Source of the DNA: Planctomycetes bacterium GWF2_50_10
GTDB lineage: Bacteria; Planctomycetota; Phycisphaerae; Sedimentisphaerales; GWF2-50-10
DNA length: 9,843 bases
Assembly: GCA_001824635.1 (NCBI GenBank)
Contig: MHYB01000015.1
Location: forward strand, 144 to 9,986
Direction: 5' to 3'
Of this stretch, positions 1 through 6,327 are shown piece after piece; position 1 is the stretch's first letter; each line of letters starts with the position of its first letter. A program made the position numbers and the translations under genes. Below the pieces are notes generated by a model. The model searched no databases and was not told the origin of the DNA. It saw nothing but the letters and a program-made list of their open reading frames with translations.

Positions 1-60
1 CGCGCATCCCGAAACCAAAATCCCCACTCCAACCAGCGCCAAAACCAGCTTAGTACTCAC
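1..60 (-). CDS. Lipoprotein, N-terminal fragment (runs off window start)
   Basis: Twenty codons are visible, starting from a GTG at 58-60. The fragment begins Met-Ser-Thr-Lys, then has a hydrophobic stretch (LVLALVGVGIL) and ends VSGCA at the window edge. V-S-G-C matches the lipobox pattern [LVI][ASTVI][GAS]C, so the product should be processed by signal peptidase II and lipidated on Cys19. A good ribosome binding site, GGAAAGG (68-74), lies 7 bases upstream of the GTG, which is why I accept this start. Nothing can be said about the mature protein. The gene is downstream of the DUF2752 gene and separated from it by a repeat block and a hairpin, so it may be a separate unit. It is too short here to be found by ORF length alone. 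Confidence 0.6.
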   Translation of the reverse strand, partial: MSTKLVLALVGVGILVSGCA

Positions 61-74
61 TTTAAAACCTTTCC

Positions 75-103
75 AAAAACCAGCCCCCGATGGCAATCGG
101 GGG
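75..103 (-). terminator. Hairpin with T-run, probable rho-independent terminator
   Basis: A perfect 8-bp stem, CCCCCGAT (84-91) with ATCGGGGG (96-103), closes a 4-base loop. On the minus strand it is followed, after CTGG, by five T (75-79). It lies downstream of the DUF2752 gene and should end that transcript. The T-run is offset by four bases from the stem, so it is not ideal. The T-run abuts the Shine-Dalgarno of the following lipoprotein gene (68-74), so the hairpin might instead act in that gene's leader. Confidence 0.55.
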
Positions 104-120
104 TTTGTGCGATATATATC

Positions 121-210
121 CCTAGAAATCCGTGCTTAATCTTTCTTCTCCGCTTTCTCCGCTCCTCTGCATGAATGTTTTTATCCTGTCTCCTGAATCC
201 TGAATCCTGA
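121..210 (-). repeat. Composite short-period repeat element (copy D)
   Basis: Three blocks follow each other on the coding (minus) strand. First come four 7-mers (plus strand ATCCTGT at 183-189, CTCCTGA at 190-196, ATCCTGA at 197-203 and at 204-210), i.e. TCAGGAT-type units read on the minus strand. Next is a purine-rich block of 8-9-mers (plus 146-170, units of the type TTTCTCCGC). Last is a single CACGGATT unit (plus AATCCGTG within 127-134). The element starts 9 bases after the stop codon of the DUF2752 gene. The block order matches copies A and B, although the 7-mer sequence here is different. No ORF or RNA gene is apparent in it. Confidence 0.6.
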
Positions 211-219
211 CTTCTTCTT

Positions 220-648
220 CTATAAATCTATAATCCACCGCCATGCCCACCCCGCCAGCAGCACCGTAAGTATCAGCAAAACAATATACTTAAGTTTAAT
301 CCTCTCGGCAAGCCCTAATCTCTTCCCCCTCACCACCGCGATCAGCCCCGCAACCGCCCAGATAAACCCCATTACAACAAAAACGACCGCCGCAGGCTGC
401 TCATAAATCGCCCCGCCCACGTTACCCTTATATAACTCTATTACCGCCCGTGACATGCCGCACCCAGGGCAAGGCCGCTGATATTTCTGATAAAACCCGC
501 AAACCCCCGCGTACCTTCCCACCTCAAACCCACCTCTAGCCGCCAAAAACGCGAAAATTGAGAACAAAACGAACCCCGCCGCTGGCAAAACCCACAGCAC
601 CCGCCCATTAAAACCCAATTTTCCATCCCAAAACCGCATTTTTCCCAT
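220..648 (-). CDS. DUF2752 family small membrane protein
   Basis: 142 residues. The motif CPGCGMSRA (about residues 60-68) followed by a Gly-x-x-x-x-Ala...Gln-Pro segment is the signature of the DUF2752 family. Three hydrophobic segments are visible: about 16-37, 84-106 and 118-139. The protein is therefore an inner-membrane protein with the cysteine motif between the first two segments. The family has no function I can name; the CxxC pair could bind metal or be redox active, which is inference. The start is uncertain: ATG at 646-648 and ATG at 637-639 are both possible, with no clear ribosome binding site for the first. The gene lies beyond the terminator of the pilus operon and is probably a separate unit unrelated to pilus assembly. 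Confidence 0.8.
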   Translation of the reverse strand: MGKMRFWDGKLGFNGRVLWVLPAAGFVLFSIFAFLAARGGFEVGRYAGVCGFYQKYQRPCPGCGMSRAVIELYKGNVGGAIYEQPAAVVFVVMGFIWAVAGLIAVVRGKRLGLAERIKLKYIVLLILTVLLAGWAWRWIIDL

Positions 649-721
649 CCAAACTCTACGTCTTAAGTACTGCTCCTCGCCGAAAATTTATCCCCGCGTT
701 TTGTCATTACATTCTCTTTCA

Positions 722-759
722 AACCCGCAACGCGTAACTCGCAACCCGTAACAATTTGG
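722..759 (-). repeat. 7-mer tandem repeat block with AACAATTT tail (copy C)
   Basis: Four consecutive 7-mers on the plus strand: AACCCGC (722-728), AACGCGT (729-735), AACTCGC (736-742) and AACCCGT (743-749). They are followed by AACAATTTGG (750-759). Consensus unit AACYCGY. The same unit and the same AACAATTT tail occur at 5169-5207 and 9228-9250, in the same orientation relative to the genes. Unlike copies A and B, no CACGGATT-type block follows in this gap. The rest of the 649-814 gap holds the terminator and about 70 bases with no feature I recognise. Confidence 0.7.
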
Positions 760-768
760 CCCGCCAAC

Positions 769-792
769 AAAAAACCCCCGGTTTCCCAGGGG
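769..792 (-). terminator. Rho-independent terminator after the secretin gene
   Basis: On the minus strand CCCCTGG (786-792) pairs with CCGGGGG (775-781) in a 7-bp stem with one T-G wobble, a GAAA tetraloop and six T directly after (769-774). It begins 22 bases past the stop codon of the secretin gene. It is the expected end of the pilM-to-secretin transcript. Confidence 0.85.
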
Positions 793-814
793 TCTGATTT
801 TCGCCAGCGTGCCA

Positions 815-2362
815 CTAATTTTTCTTGAGTTTATCAAGTATCAGCGGCGAATTCGCCTCAGGCGGAATTATGTTGGTCTCTTCCAGCCGCCGAATTTGAT
901 GCGGTGTAAGTACAGGCCTTGTCAGAACATAGGGCGTAATAAATACAACCAGCTCGCTGTTTATAACCTGTTCGCCCTTGAACCTGAATAGGCAACCAGC
1001 CAGTGGTATATCGCCCAGCAGCGGTATTTTATGCAGTTCCTTGTTTATTGCCTTCTTCTTCAAACCGCCCAGAACCACTGTCTCGCCATCCTTAATCAGT
1101 GCCACAGTATTCGTTTCGCGTTTATTTATTACGGGAACCTGGCTAAGCTGGCTTGTACCCGGCACAGCAAGTCCAAACGTCGCAACCTGTGTGCTGAACG
1201 ACGGCTTAAGCGCTAGCCTTACATACCCATCGTCCGTAACGTGTGGAATTACCTTGAGATCCACTCCGATTTCCTTGAATTGCGTCGTGCCTATATTGCC
1301 GCCCGCCGAAGTCTGGCTAAGTTCCTGGTAAGGCACTTCCTCAACGATCTTGATATATGCCTCCTCGTTATCCAGAACCAGCACACTGGGATTCGCGAGC
1401 AGTTTCGCACTCAAAGTCTTCTGCTCAGCCTTCAATAAAGCATCAATATTGACGTATTTATTCAAAAACCCGAACCTCAGCAACCCATCGCCGCTGCCTG
1501 TTTTGTTTGTAGCGCTGTCGAAAAGCCCCGTAACATGCGGATCTGTCTTGCTCTTGCCAGTCGAATCCACCAGTGTATTGCCGACCGTTCCAATATCAGC
1601 ATTATTATATGGATTATTTATAACGCCTTCGCCGGTTGAGCTCCCGCTGCTTACCGTCTGCTGTATATCCGCACCCACTCTCCCTGCCTGCCATTTGATA
1701 CCAAGGTCAAGGCTCTCATCCGATGAAATATCATAAATCCTTGCTTCTACAAGCACTTGCGGCGTGATCCTGTCGATTTCCTTAATGAATGTATCTATCG
1801 CCCGAATCTTATCTTCGCTGTCGGTTACTATAAGATTATTTGTACCCTGACTGTATGATATCTCGCCTTTCTTTGAAATAAAATCCTTTAGCGCCGCCGC
1901 GACATCCTTCACATTAGCATACATTATTCGATAAACCTTGCTTGTAAGCTTCGTCTGATCGACGGACACTTCATCGGAAAGCACAACCCGGATCATATTA
2001 TCACTGGCCAGGTATGTGAAACCATGCACAGCCAAAATATTCTGCAAAGCCTCGCTAAGCGGCACATTGGTCAACGTCGCCGTTACCGGCCCCGTCACCT
2101 TAGGGCTTTTAACAATATCCACCCCAGCCTGCTGACTTAATATACGCAGCACGTCCTCAATAGGCGTCTCTTTGAAGTCTATGCTTACAGTCTTCCGCAT
2201 CCGCTGTTCAATAGGCGTAAGCACCTGCATCTTGGCCGCCGCGCTGCCGTCAGTATTTGCGTCAATAACCGTAACAGTCTGTCCGTAACCACTGTTCCCA
2301 GCAATTATGAGCGTCAATGCAACCACGGTTACAATCGCGCTCGGTGAGTACTTCATAAGCAT
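815..2362 (-). CDS. pilQ: Secretin, outer-membrane pore of the T4P/T2SS machine (PilQ/GspD family)
   Basis: 515 residues. It forms the multimeric outer-membrane channel through which the fibre or substrate passes. A signal peptide covers about residues 1-28 (hydrophobic 9-21, then SGYGQ). An N0/STN-like domain spans about 58-128, and one N1-type domain spans about 142-200 (VYRIMYANVKDVAAALKDF start). A Gly/Ser/Asn-rich stretch at 230-295 precedes the secretin core at about 306-481. Core hallmarks are LLANPSVLVLDNEEAYIKI (321-339), VPVINKRETNTVALIKDGE (409-427) and the VVLGGL turn. The C-terminal tail of about 35 residues could hold a pilotin or anchoring site (inference). With a single N1 repeat and no AMIN domains in front it is shorter than typical proteobacterial PilQ. 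ATG at 2360-2362 is preferred because AGAAAGGA lies 9 bases upstream; an ATG two codons later is too far away. It is the last gene of the operon, 31 bases after the PilP-like gene. Confidence 0.93.
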   Translation of the reverse strand: MLMKYSPSAIVTVVALTLIIAGNSGYGQTVTVIDANTDGSAAAKMQVLTPIEQRMRKTVSIDFKETPIEDVLRILSQQAGVDIVKSPKVTGPVTATLTNVPLSEALQNILAVHGFTYLASDNMIRVVLSDEVSVDQTKLTSKVYRIMYANVKDVAAALKDFISKKGEISYSQGTNNLIVTDSEDKIRAIDTFIKEIDRITPQVLVEARIYDISSDESLDLGIKWQAGRVGADIQQTVSSGSSTGEGVINNPYNNADIGTVGNTLVDSTGKSKTDPHVTGLFDSATNKTGSGDGLLRFGFLNKYVNIDALLKAEQKTLSAKLLANPSVLVLDNEEAYIKIVEEVPYQELSQTSAGGNIGTTQFKEIGVDLKVIPHVTDDGYVRLALKPSFSTQVATFGLAVPGTSQLSQVPVINKRETNTVALIKDGETVVLGGLKKKAINKELHKIPLLGDIPLAGCLFRFKGEQVINSELVVFITPYVLTRPVLTPHQIRRLEETNIIPPEANSPLILDKLKKN

Positions 2363-2393
2363 ATCTTATAATCCTTTCTTAATTCCACCCTAC

Positions 2394-3053
2394 TCAGCGT
2401 TGAACTTCCTGCGTCCATGTCTTACTATCGGCCAAAAATTCCACATTCTTGCGATTGATCTTTGTTACTGTAGCCCCATCTATGGTCTGCCCCTCGTAAA
2501 CAACTTCGCCATTTACGATAGCCGATGGCTTATCTTCACTGAAAACGATACCCTTTACCGCCAGCGAAATTGCCGCTGGAATATTCGAATCGGGAATAAT
2601 GACCATCTCGTCGCTCTTGCCCGGCGCCATAGGATCGAACATGTTCAGCGGATACGCATCAGGAGTCTTCCAGAGTATCACTTCTTCCTTGGCAGCCACA
2701 GGCACCGCCTCAACTTTAACCGGTACAGCCGCGACTACCGGCTTTGCTGACGGCGAACTGATGAAAACGTAATAGACCACCGCCAAAAATACCACAAGCA
2801 GCACCAACATCATTATCGTAGCTGTCTTTTGACGGCTGTCACTAACCCCCGCAGGCGGTGTAAACAGCTTGTGCCCAAGACTCTGCGCAACATCACCATA
2901 CCGCGTTTTAAGCGAGGTCTTGTTCAAATCCTGCCCGGCAGAGGACAGGGAACTTCCGCTAGCAGTCGGGTTTAAAGCCGCTGTCGGGTTCGGGACGGGA
3001 GCCCCGTCAAAGATTGACGATACATTCCTGCTTAGTCCGGTTCTGGGCTTCAT
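2394..3053 (-). CDS. GspC/GspB/PilP-like inner-membrane connector to the secretin
   Basis: 219 residues. A hydrophilic N-terminal region (1-75, Pro/Ser/Ala-rich) leads to one membrane segment (about 79-99, IMMLVLLVVFLAVVYYVFI). A periplasmic linker follows, then a small conserved-looking domain at about 160-210: LAVKGIVFSEDKPSAIVNGE, then YEGQ, then VTKINRKNVEF. That pattern is the homology-region fold shared by GspC, GspB and PilP, which binds the secretin N0 domain. There is no lipobox, so the topology is GspC-like (N-terminus in the cytoplasm) rather than that of lipoprotein PilP. The ATG at 3051-3053 is chosen because AGGAG sits 7 bases upstream and because upstream codons only retranslate ParA sequence. 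The start lies 47 bases inside the ParA gene, suggesting translational coupling. The secretin follows immediately, which supports the role. The call to this superfamily is good; the exact member is uncertain. Confidence 0.75.
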   Translation of the reverse strand: MKPRTGLSRNVSSIFDGAPVPNPTAALNPTASGSSLSSAGQDLNKTSLKTRYGDVAQSLGHKLFTPPAGVSDSRQKTATIMMLVLLVVFLAVVYYVFISSPSAKPVVAAVPVKVEAVPVAAKEEVILWKTPDAYPLNMFDPMAPGKSDEMVIIPDSNIPAAISLAVKGIVFSEDKPSAIVNGEVVYEGQTIDGATVTKINRKNVEFLADSKTWTQEVQR

Positions 3054-3801
3054 CGAATAACTCCTGGGCCAAAGCCGCGTAATCACGGGCACCCGCACTT
3101 TCGGGCGCATACGTTGATATCGGCTCTCCCGCGCTGGGGGCTTCGGCCAATCTCACATTTCTATGTATAACGGTTTTTAAAACCAGCGACTTGAAATAGT
3201 CCCGCATCTGCTCTTCCACCTGCCTGCTCAAAGTGGTCCGCTCGACAAATGTAAGCAGTATGCCGGAAATATTAAGCCACGGATTGTAGCGTTCGCGTAC
3301 GATATCGATCGTGTCAAGCAGCTGGCGAAGACCTTCCATCGCGTAATAATGCACTTGCACCGGTATAAGCACGCTCGAAGCCGCCGCAAGGGCATTAAGC
3401 GTAAGCACACTCAGCGATGGCGCACAGTCGATAACGCATATATCGTAGCGGTTCTGCGTAGCCGCAAGTTTGCGTGTAAGCACATATTCCCTGCCTTCAA
3501 GCCCTGCCAGTTCAAGTTCACCGCCCGAAAGCAATATATTCGCGGGACTCACATCAAGATGTTCTATGCGCGTCCGCAGCACGACGCTGCTTAGCGGCAC
3601 ATCCGGTTTCGTAAGAGCGTCATAGGTACTCATCGCCAGGTTATGCGGATTGTGGCCCGTGCCCAGCGTAGCATGGCCTTGCGCATCAAGATCGATAAGC
3701 AGCGTACGTTTGCCGCTCTGCGCCAGTGCCGCCGCGAGATTAACGGCAGTAGTAGTCTTGCCGCATCCGCCCTTCTGATTTGATACCGCTATTACTTTCA
3801 T
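3007..3801 (-). CDS. ParA/Soj/MinD-family ATPase within the pilus operon
   Basis: 264 residues. Deviant Walker A KGGCGKTT (10-17) has the signature lysine K10 of the ParA/MinD superfamily. Switch I/A' motif LIDLDAQG is at 35-42 and Walker B ICVIDCAPS at 121-129. The Soj-type segment HRNVRLAEAPSAG is at 213-225. The last 40 residues have no obvious MinD-type membrane-targeting amphipathic helix, which favours a Soj/ParA (nucleoid-associating) rather than MinD type. Such proteins dimerise on ATP and position cargo such as chromosome origins, chemoreceptors or secretion machines. The ATG at 3799-3801 is used because MKVIAVSNQKGG is the normal family start; the upstream extension to 3843 adds 14 unrelated residues. 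It starts 7 bases after the PilO stop codon, in the place where PilP would directly follow PilO in standard operons. No parB gene or parS site is visible. A role in placing the pilus machine is inferred from position. Confidence 0.9.
   Translation of the reverse strand: MKVIAVSNQKGGCGKTTTAVNLAAALAQSGKRTLLIDLDAQGHATLGTGHNPHNLAMSTYDALTKPDVPLSSVVLRTRIEHLDVSPANILLSGGELELAGLEGREYVLTRKLAATQNRYDICVIDCAPSLSVLTLNALAAASSVLIPVQVHYYAMEGLRQLLDTIDIVRERYNPWLNISGILLTFVERTTLSRQVEEQMRDYFKSLVLKTVIHRNVRLAEAPSAGEPISTYAPESAGARDYAALAQELFDEAQNRTKQECIVNL
3061..3065 (-). promoter_or_regulatory. Ribosome binding site deciding the PilP/GspC-like start
   Basis: AGGAG on the minus strand, 7 bases before the ATG at 3051-3053. 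It lies within the coding sequence of the ParA-like gene and supports a start that overlaps that gene by 47 bases. Confidence 0.7.
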
Positions 3802-3808
3802 CTCAAAC

Positions 3809-4423
3809 CTATTTTGAAACCTCGCTCGATGCGATCTTGACACCGGGCATTTCGCTTGTAAAAGGAACTTTGCTCACAAACACCTTTATAAGCATCGTCA
3901 CCTGGTGCAAGTCGCCGTCGCTGCTCCTGTTGTCTATTGAAAATCGATCAACAAAGATCGCCGGCCTGTTCCGCTCAAGCTTGTTGACGAACATCGCGAA
4001 TTTATTGAAGCTGGATTTGTAATTTACCGTTAGCGCCATCATACCGATACCGTTGCAGTCCGTTATCGAGCTTACCAGCTCCTGGCTGTTCACCGAGCAT
4101 GCGAAATCCGCCACAGCAAGTTCCGCCGCTATCTGCCCCACATCAAACGCCAGCTTCGAAGCCGCGTCTATCGAAAGCGCGTAATTCCCCGCCGACTGAC
4201 AAAGCCCGCTCAACTGGCTCGCCAGCTTAGCCTTTGTCTCCTCACTATCGGCGTCGATAGCATGTTTAAGTTCCATATCTTTCACCGCAAGGTCTTGTGC
4301 TTTCTGTGCGATCACCATATCCTGGGGCACCAGTATGAACAGGTACGCCATGATCAGCAGTATAAAACAAACCGCCCAGATGATCGTTACCGTCGCTATA
4401 TATCTTTTGTAGATCGGCTGCAT
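3809..4423 (-). CDS. pilO: PilO-like alignment-complex protein
   Basis: 204 residues. Short cytoplasmic N-terminus, one membrane segment at about 9-32 (IATVTIIWAVCFILLIMAYLF), then a helical, probably coiled-coil stretch (34-75). A C-terminal periplasmic domain contains LERNRPAIFVDRFSID (149-164) followed by a beta strand (LHQVTMLIKVFV), the typical PilO ferredoxin-like ending. PilO pairs with PilN in the periplasm to couple PilM in the cytoplasm to PilP/GspC and the secretin. Periplasmic Cys residues at 75, 109 and 123 could form a disulphide. It starts 8 bases after the PilN stop codon, with AGG 7 bases upstream of the ATG. Sequence conservation in PilO is low, so the call rests on size, topology and order. 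Confidence 0.83.
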   Translation of the reverse strand: MQPIYKRYIATVTIIWAVCFILLIMAYLFILVPQDMVIAQKAQDLAVKDMELKHAIDADSEETKAKLASQLSGLCQSAGNYALSIDAASKLAFDVGQIAAELAVADFACSVNSQELVSSITDCNGIGMMALTVNYKSSFNKFAMFVNKLERNRPAIFVDRFSIDNRSSDGDLHQVTMLIKVFVSKVPFTSEMPGVKIASSEVSK

Positions 4424-4431
4424 ATTTTAAC

Positions 4432-5079
4432 CTATTTTCTTTGTGCCTTGAAAACGCATTCTATATCGTACCGCATCCTGCTATACTTATCGGCCGTCTG
4501 CTCTTCCTGGCCCACAATACGCACATCTTCGATCCTCGCAGACAGCATCGCATCCTGATCAAGCGACGCCACAAAACCCCTCACCGCGTCGATGCCGCTC
4601 CTCTTTGGATCGCCAAGCAGGCTTATCTTCAGCGTCCGCGCGATATACTCCACATTCTTCATCACGCTTGAGTTTGCCTTATCCGCCTCGGGCCTGGCGA
4701 AAGAATTGATCTTGATCTCAACGTTACTGGCCACCATCTCCTTTGGAATATTATCCACAACCGTCTTGATTATATCACTCCAGCACTCATTGGTATTCAT
4801 GTGAGCAGCTATATCGCCAAGGCAGTTCTTCATCGCCGAGCACTTGGCTTCCATCTTCTTTTTGGCATCCACCGCAGAAGCAAGCGCCGCGATCTTATCA
4901 CTTCGATCCTGTATCGAGCCTTCAAGCAGCATCACTTCGGTTGTGCCCTTGACATAGAACCCGTAAAGCACTCCCGCCACCACCAGCGGCACCGCGAACG
5001 TCGCAAGCACCAGCATCAGGCCCCCTCGCCTGTTCTTGATCGGAATACCCTGCCCTTTGAGCAAATCTATTGTATACAT
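4432..5079 (-). CDS. pilN: PilN-like alignment-complex protein
   Basis: 215 residues. The N-terminal MYTIDLLKGQGIP is a variant of the INLLP-type motif by which PilN binds PilM in the cytoplasm. One membrane segment is at about 21-43, followed by a helical stretch (48-85) with lysines and alanines consistent with a coiled coil. The periplasmic region ends in a ferredoxin-like pattern: YIARTLKISLLGD (145-157), then DAVRGFVASLDQD (164-176), then a final strand YDIECVFKA (204-212). ATG at 5077-5079 is preceded by AGGATAG about 5 bases upstream. Unlike most pil operons, where pilM and pilN touch or overlap, 141 bases holding composite repeat copy B separate them here. A separate promoter is not evident, so it is probably co-transcribed with pilM. 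Confidence 0.85.
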   Translation of the reverse strand: MYTIDLLKGQGIPIKNRRGGLMLVLATFAVPLVVAGVLYGFYVKGTTEVMLLEGSIQDRSDKIAALASAVDAKKKMEAKCSAMKNCLGDIAAHMNTNECWSDIIKTVVDNIPKEMVASNVEIKINSFARPEADKANSSVMKNVEYIARTLKISLLGDPKRSGIDAVRGFVASLDQDAMLSARIEDVRIVGQEEQTADKYSRMRYDIECVFKAQRK

Positions 5080-5092
5080 GACTATCCTATCC

Positions 5093-5207
5093 TAATCTGC
5101 GTAATCCGTGGCTCAACTTTCTATATCAACTTCCGTGCGTTCCGTGAGTTCCGTGGTGAAGTTTTCTTAACCCGCAACTCGTAACTCGCAACCCGCAACA
5201 ATTTCTC
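5093..5207 (-). repeat. Composite short-period repeat element (copy B), between pilM and pilN
   Basis: Read on the coding strand, it starts with four 7-mers after AAATTGTT. On the plus strand these are AACCCGC 5169-5175, AACTCGT 5176-5182, AACTCGC 5183-5189 and AACCCGC 5190-5196, with the AACAATTT tail at 5197-5204. Next come three 9-base units, plus TTCCGTGCG (5131-5139), TTCCGTGAG (5140-5148) and TTCCGTGG (5149-5156). Last are two 9-base units, plus TAATCTGCG (5093-5101) and TAATCCGTG (5102-5110). It begins 14 bases after the pilM stop. There is no inverted repeat or ORF. The order of blocks is the same as in copy A. Confidence 0.75.
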
Positions 5208-5220
5208 TTCTTCCCTAGTC

Positions 5221-6291
5221 CTATATCGTCCTCATCGCCAGCCCAGCCGCAACCGCAAACGCCGGCCCGCTCCTCTCAACTACATCACGCACACCAGCAT
5301 TTGCCGCCGGAAATTTCGCCAGCGGATTCCATACCGCCACCGGGCAGTTGATCTGCGACCCCACCATTTCACTAAACCCATTCACCTGCGAAAATCCTCC
5401 GCAGATATACACCTTGTTTATAGCCGCCGTCCTCCGCTCGATAACATAATATCGAAGCGATTCGTTGATATCCGAAATAAGCTTGCTGCAAGCCTTGCCA
5501 AGCCCCGCAAGTATCTCTTCCTTACGTCTGCCTTCGCCGCCTGCGAATATGCTCGCCACCTGCCCCCTGCTTGTATTGAATTCCAGGCCGATCTGGTTAA
5601 ATATCATATCCCCGCCGTAAGCTATATCGCGAACGAACGGCAGCCCTTCTTTTGTCAGTATTACGATATTCGTGCTTGCCCCGCCGATATTGACTATCGC
5701 CACAACCTGCCCATCCTCGATCTCCTCCGTCTGCCCGAAGCAGTTCGCCAGCGCCAGCCCTTCAACATCCATCATCGCGCAGTTAAGATATGAACCGTTT
5801 ACAAGCTCGATCTTGCGACGGATAACATCTTTCGTCGCCGCGACCATCAACCCCGTGATATCCTGGCCGTTTGCGGCCTTTGATTTGCCGTTTGATTTGA
5901 CTATCTGGTAATCCACCACGTTGCTCCGCGCATCGAACGGGCACACCTGCTCAGCTTCCAGCATTACCGCCTCTGCCACTTCCTCCGCCGGCAGCGACGG
6001 AAAGCAGAACGTCCGAACTGCCACCTCCGGCCCGCTCACCCCGCACACTACCTGCCTCGTCTGCATCCTGCTCATTTCAAAACACGCCCGGATCGCAGAT
6101 ACCATCTTGTCCCGCCTGGATTTGTCATCCTCATCCGGCAAAACACCCGTCTCGATCCGTTGAGCAAACTGCGCCGTATAATGCCCGCTACCCCCGCCAA
6201 GCCCGACAAGCTTAACAGACGCGCTGCCTATATCCAAACCAACAACCTGCTCACGCTTTAAATCTATTGCCTGTTTCCAATCTAATGCCAT
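5221..6291 (-). CDS. pilM: PilM, actin-like ATPase of the alignment complex
   Basis: 356 residues, normal length for PilM. It has the actin/FtsA fold: first phosphate loop GLDIGSASVK (18-27), second phosphate motif NIGGASTNIV (201-210) and adenosine motif VYICGGFSQVNGFSEMV (294-310). The ending, SGPAFAVAAGLAMR, is typical of PilM. It is cytoplasmic, binds ATP and docks onto the N-terminal motif of PilN to link the pilus ATPases to the periplasmic complex. The residues LPAEEVAEAVMLEAEQVCPF (100-119) are the conserved PilM 1C-domain region. ATG at 6289-6291 has GGAG 7 bases upstream. It follows the PilX-like gene after 36 bases, so it is likely co-transcribed with the minor pilins. Confidence 0.95.
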   Translation of the reverse strand: MALDWKQAIDLKREQVVGLDIGSASVKLVGLGGGSGHYTAQFAQRIETGVLPDEDDKSRRDKMVSAIRACFEMSRMQTRQVVCGVSGPEVAVRTFCFPSLPAEEVAEAVMLEAEQVCPFDARSNVVDYQIVKSNGKSKAANGQDITGLMVAATKDVIRRKIELVNGSYLNCAMMDVEGLALANCFGQTEEIEDGQVVAIVNIGGASTNIVILTKEGLPFVRDIAYGGDMIFNQIGLEFNTSRGQVASIFAGGEGRRKEEILAGLGKACSKLISDINESLRYYVIERRTAAINKVYICGGFSQVNGFSEMVGSQINCPVAVWNPLAKFPAANAGVRDVVERSGPAFAVAAGLAMRTI

Positions 6292-6327
6292 ACTATTTCT
6301 CCGCCGGTTCTAAGCCGGTTTATTCGC

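Noticed and set aside
441..626. Small minus-strand frame inside the DUF2752 gene
   Set aside because: It is in another frame of a gene with a clear CPGCG family motif and has no support of its own.
649..721. Promoter for the DUF2752 gene (TTGAAA near 717)
   Set aside because: No acceptable -10 at 16-18 bases from it. Spacing to the nearest GATAAA-like hexamer is about 24 bases.
978..1736. Plus-strand open frames opposite the secretin gene (also similar frames opposite pilN, pilM and the pilin genes)
   Set aside because: They have no ribosome binding sites or recognisable domains and lie wholly opposite genes with clear family signatures.
3054..3110. Longer PilP-like start at 3110
   Set aside because: It would deepen the overlap with ParA to about 100 bases, and the AGGAG at 3061-3065 fits the ATG at 3053 exactly.
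3802..3843. Longer ParA start at 3843 giving 14 extra residues
   Set aside because: The family normally begins just before the Walker A motif, as with the ATG at 3799-3801. The extra residues overlap the PilO end and look unrelated.
5086..5115. Separate promoter for pilN (TTGAGC with TAGGAT, 16-base spacing, minus strand)
   Set aside because: The start point would fall almost on the ATG, leaving the ribosome binding site untranscribed, and the hexamers are weak.
5093..5207. CRISPR array or integron attC-like site
   Set aside because: Units are 7-10 bases with no unique spacers of 25-40 bases and no long inverted repeats, and no cas or integrase gene is near.
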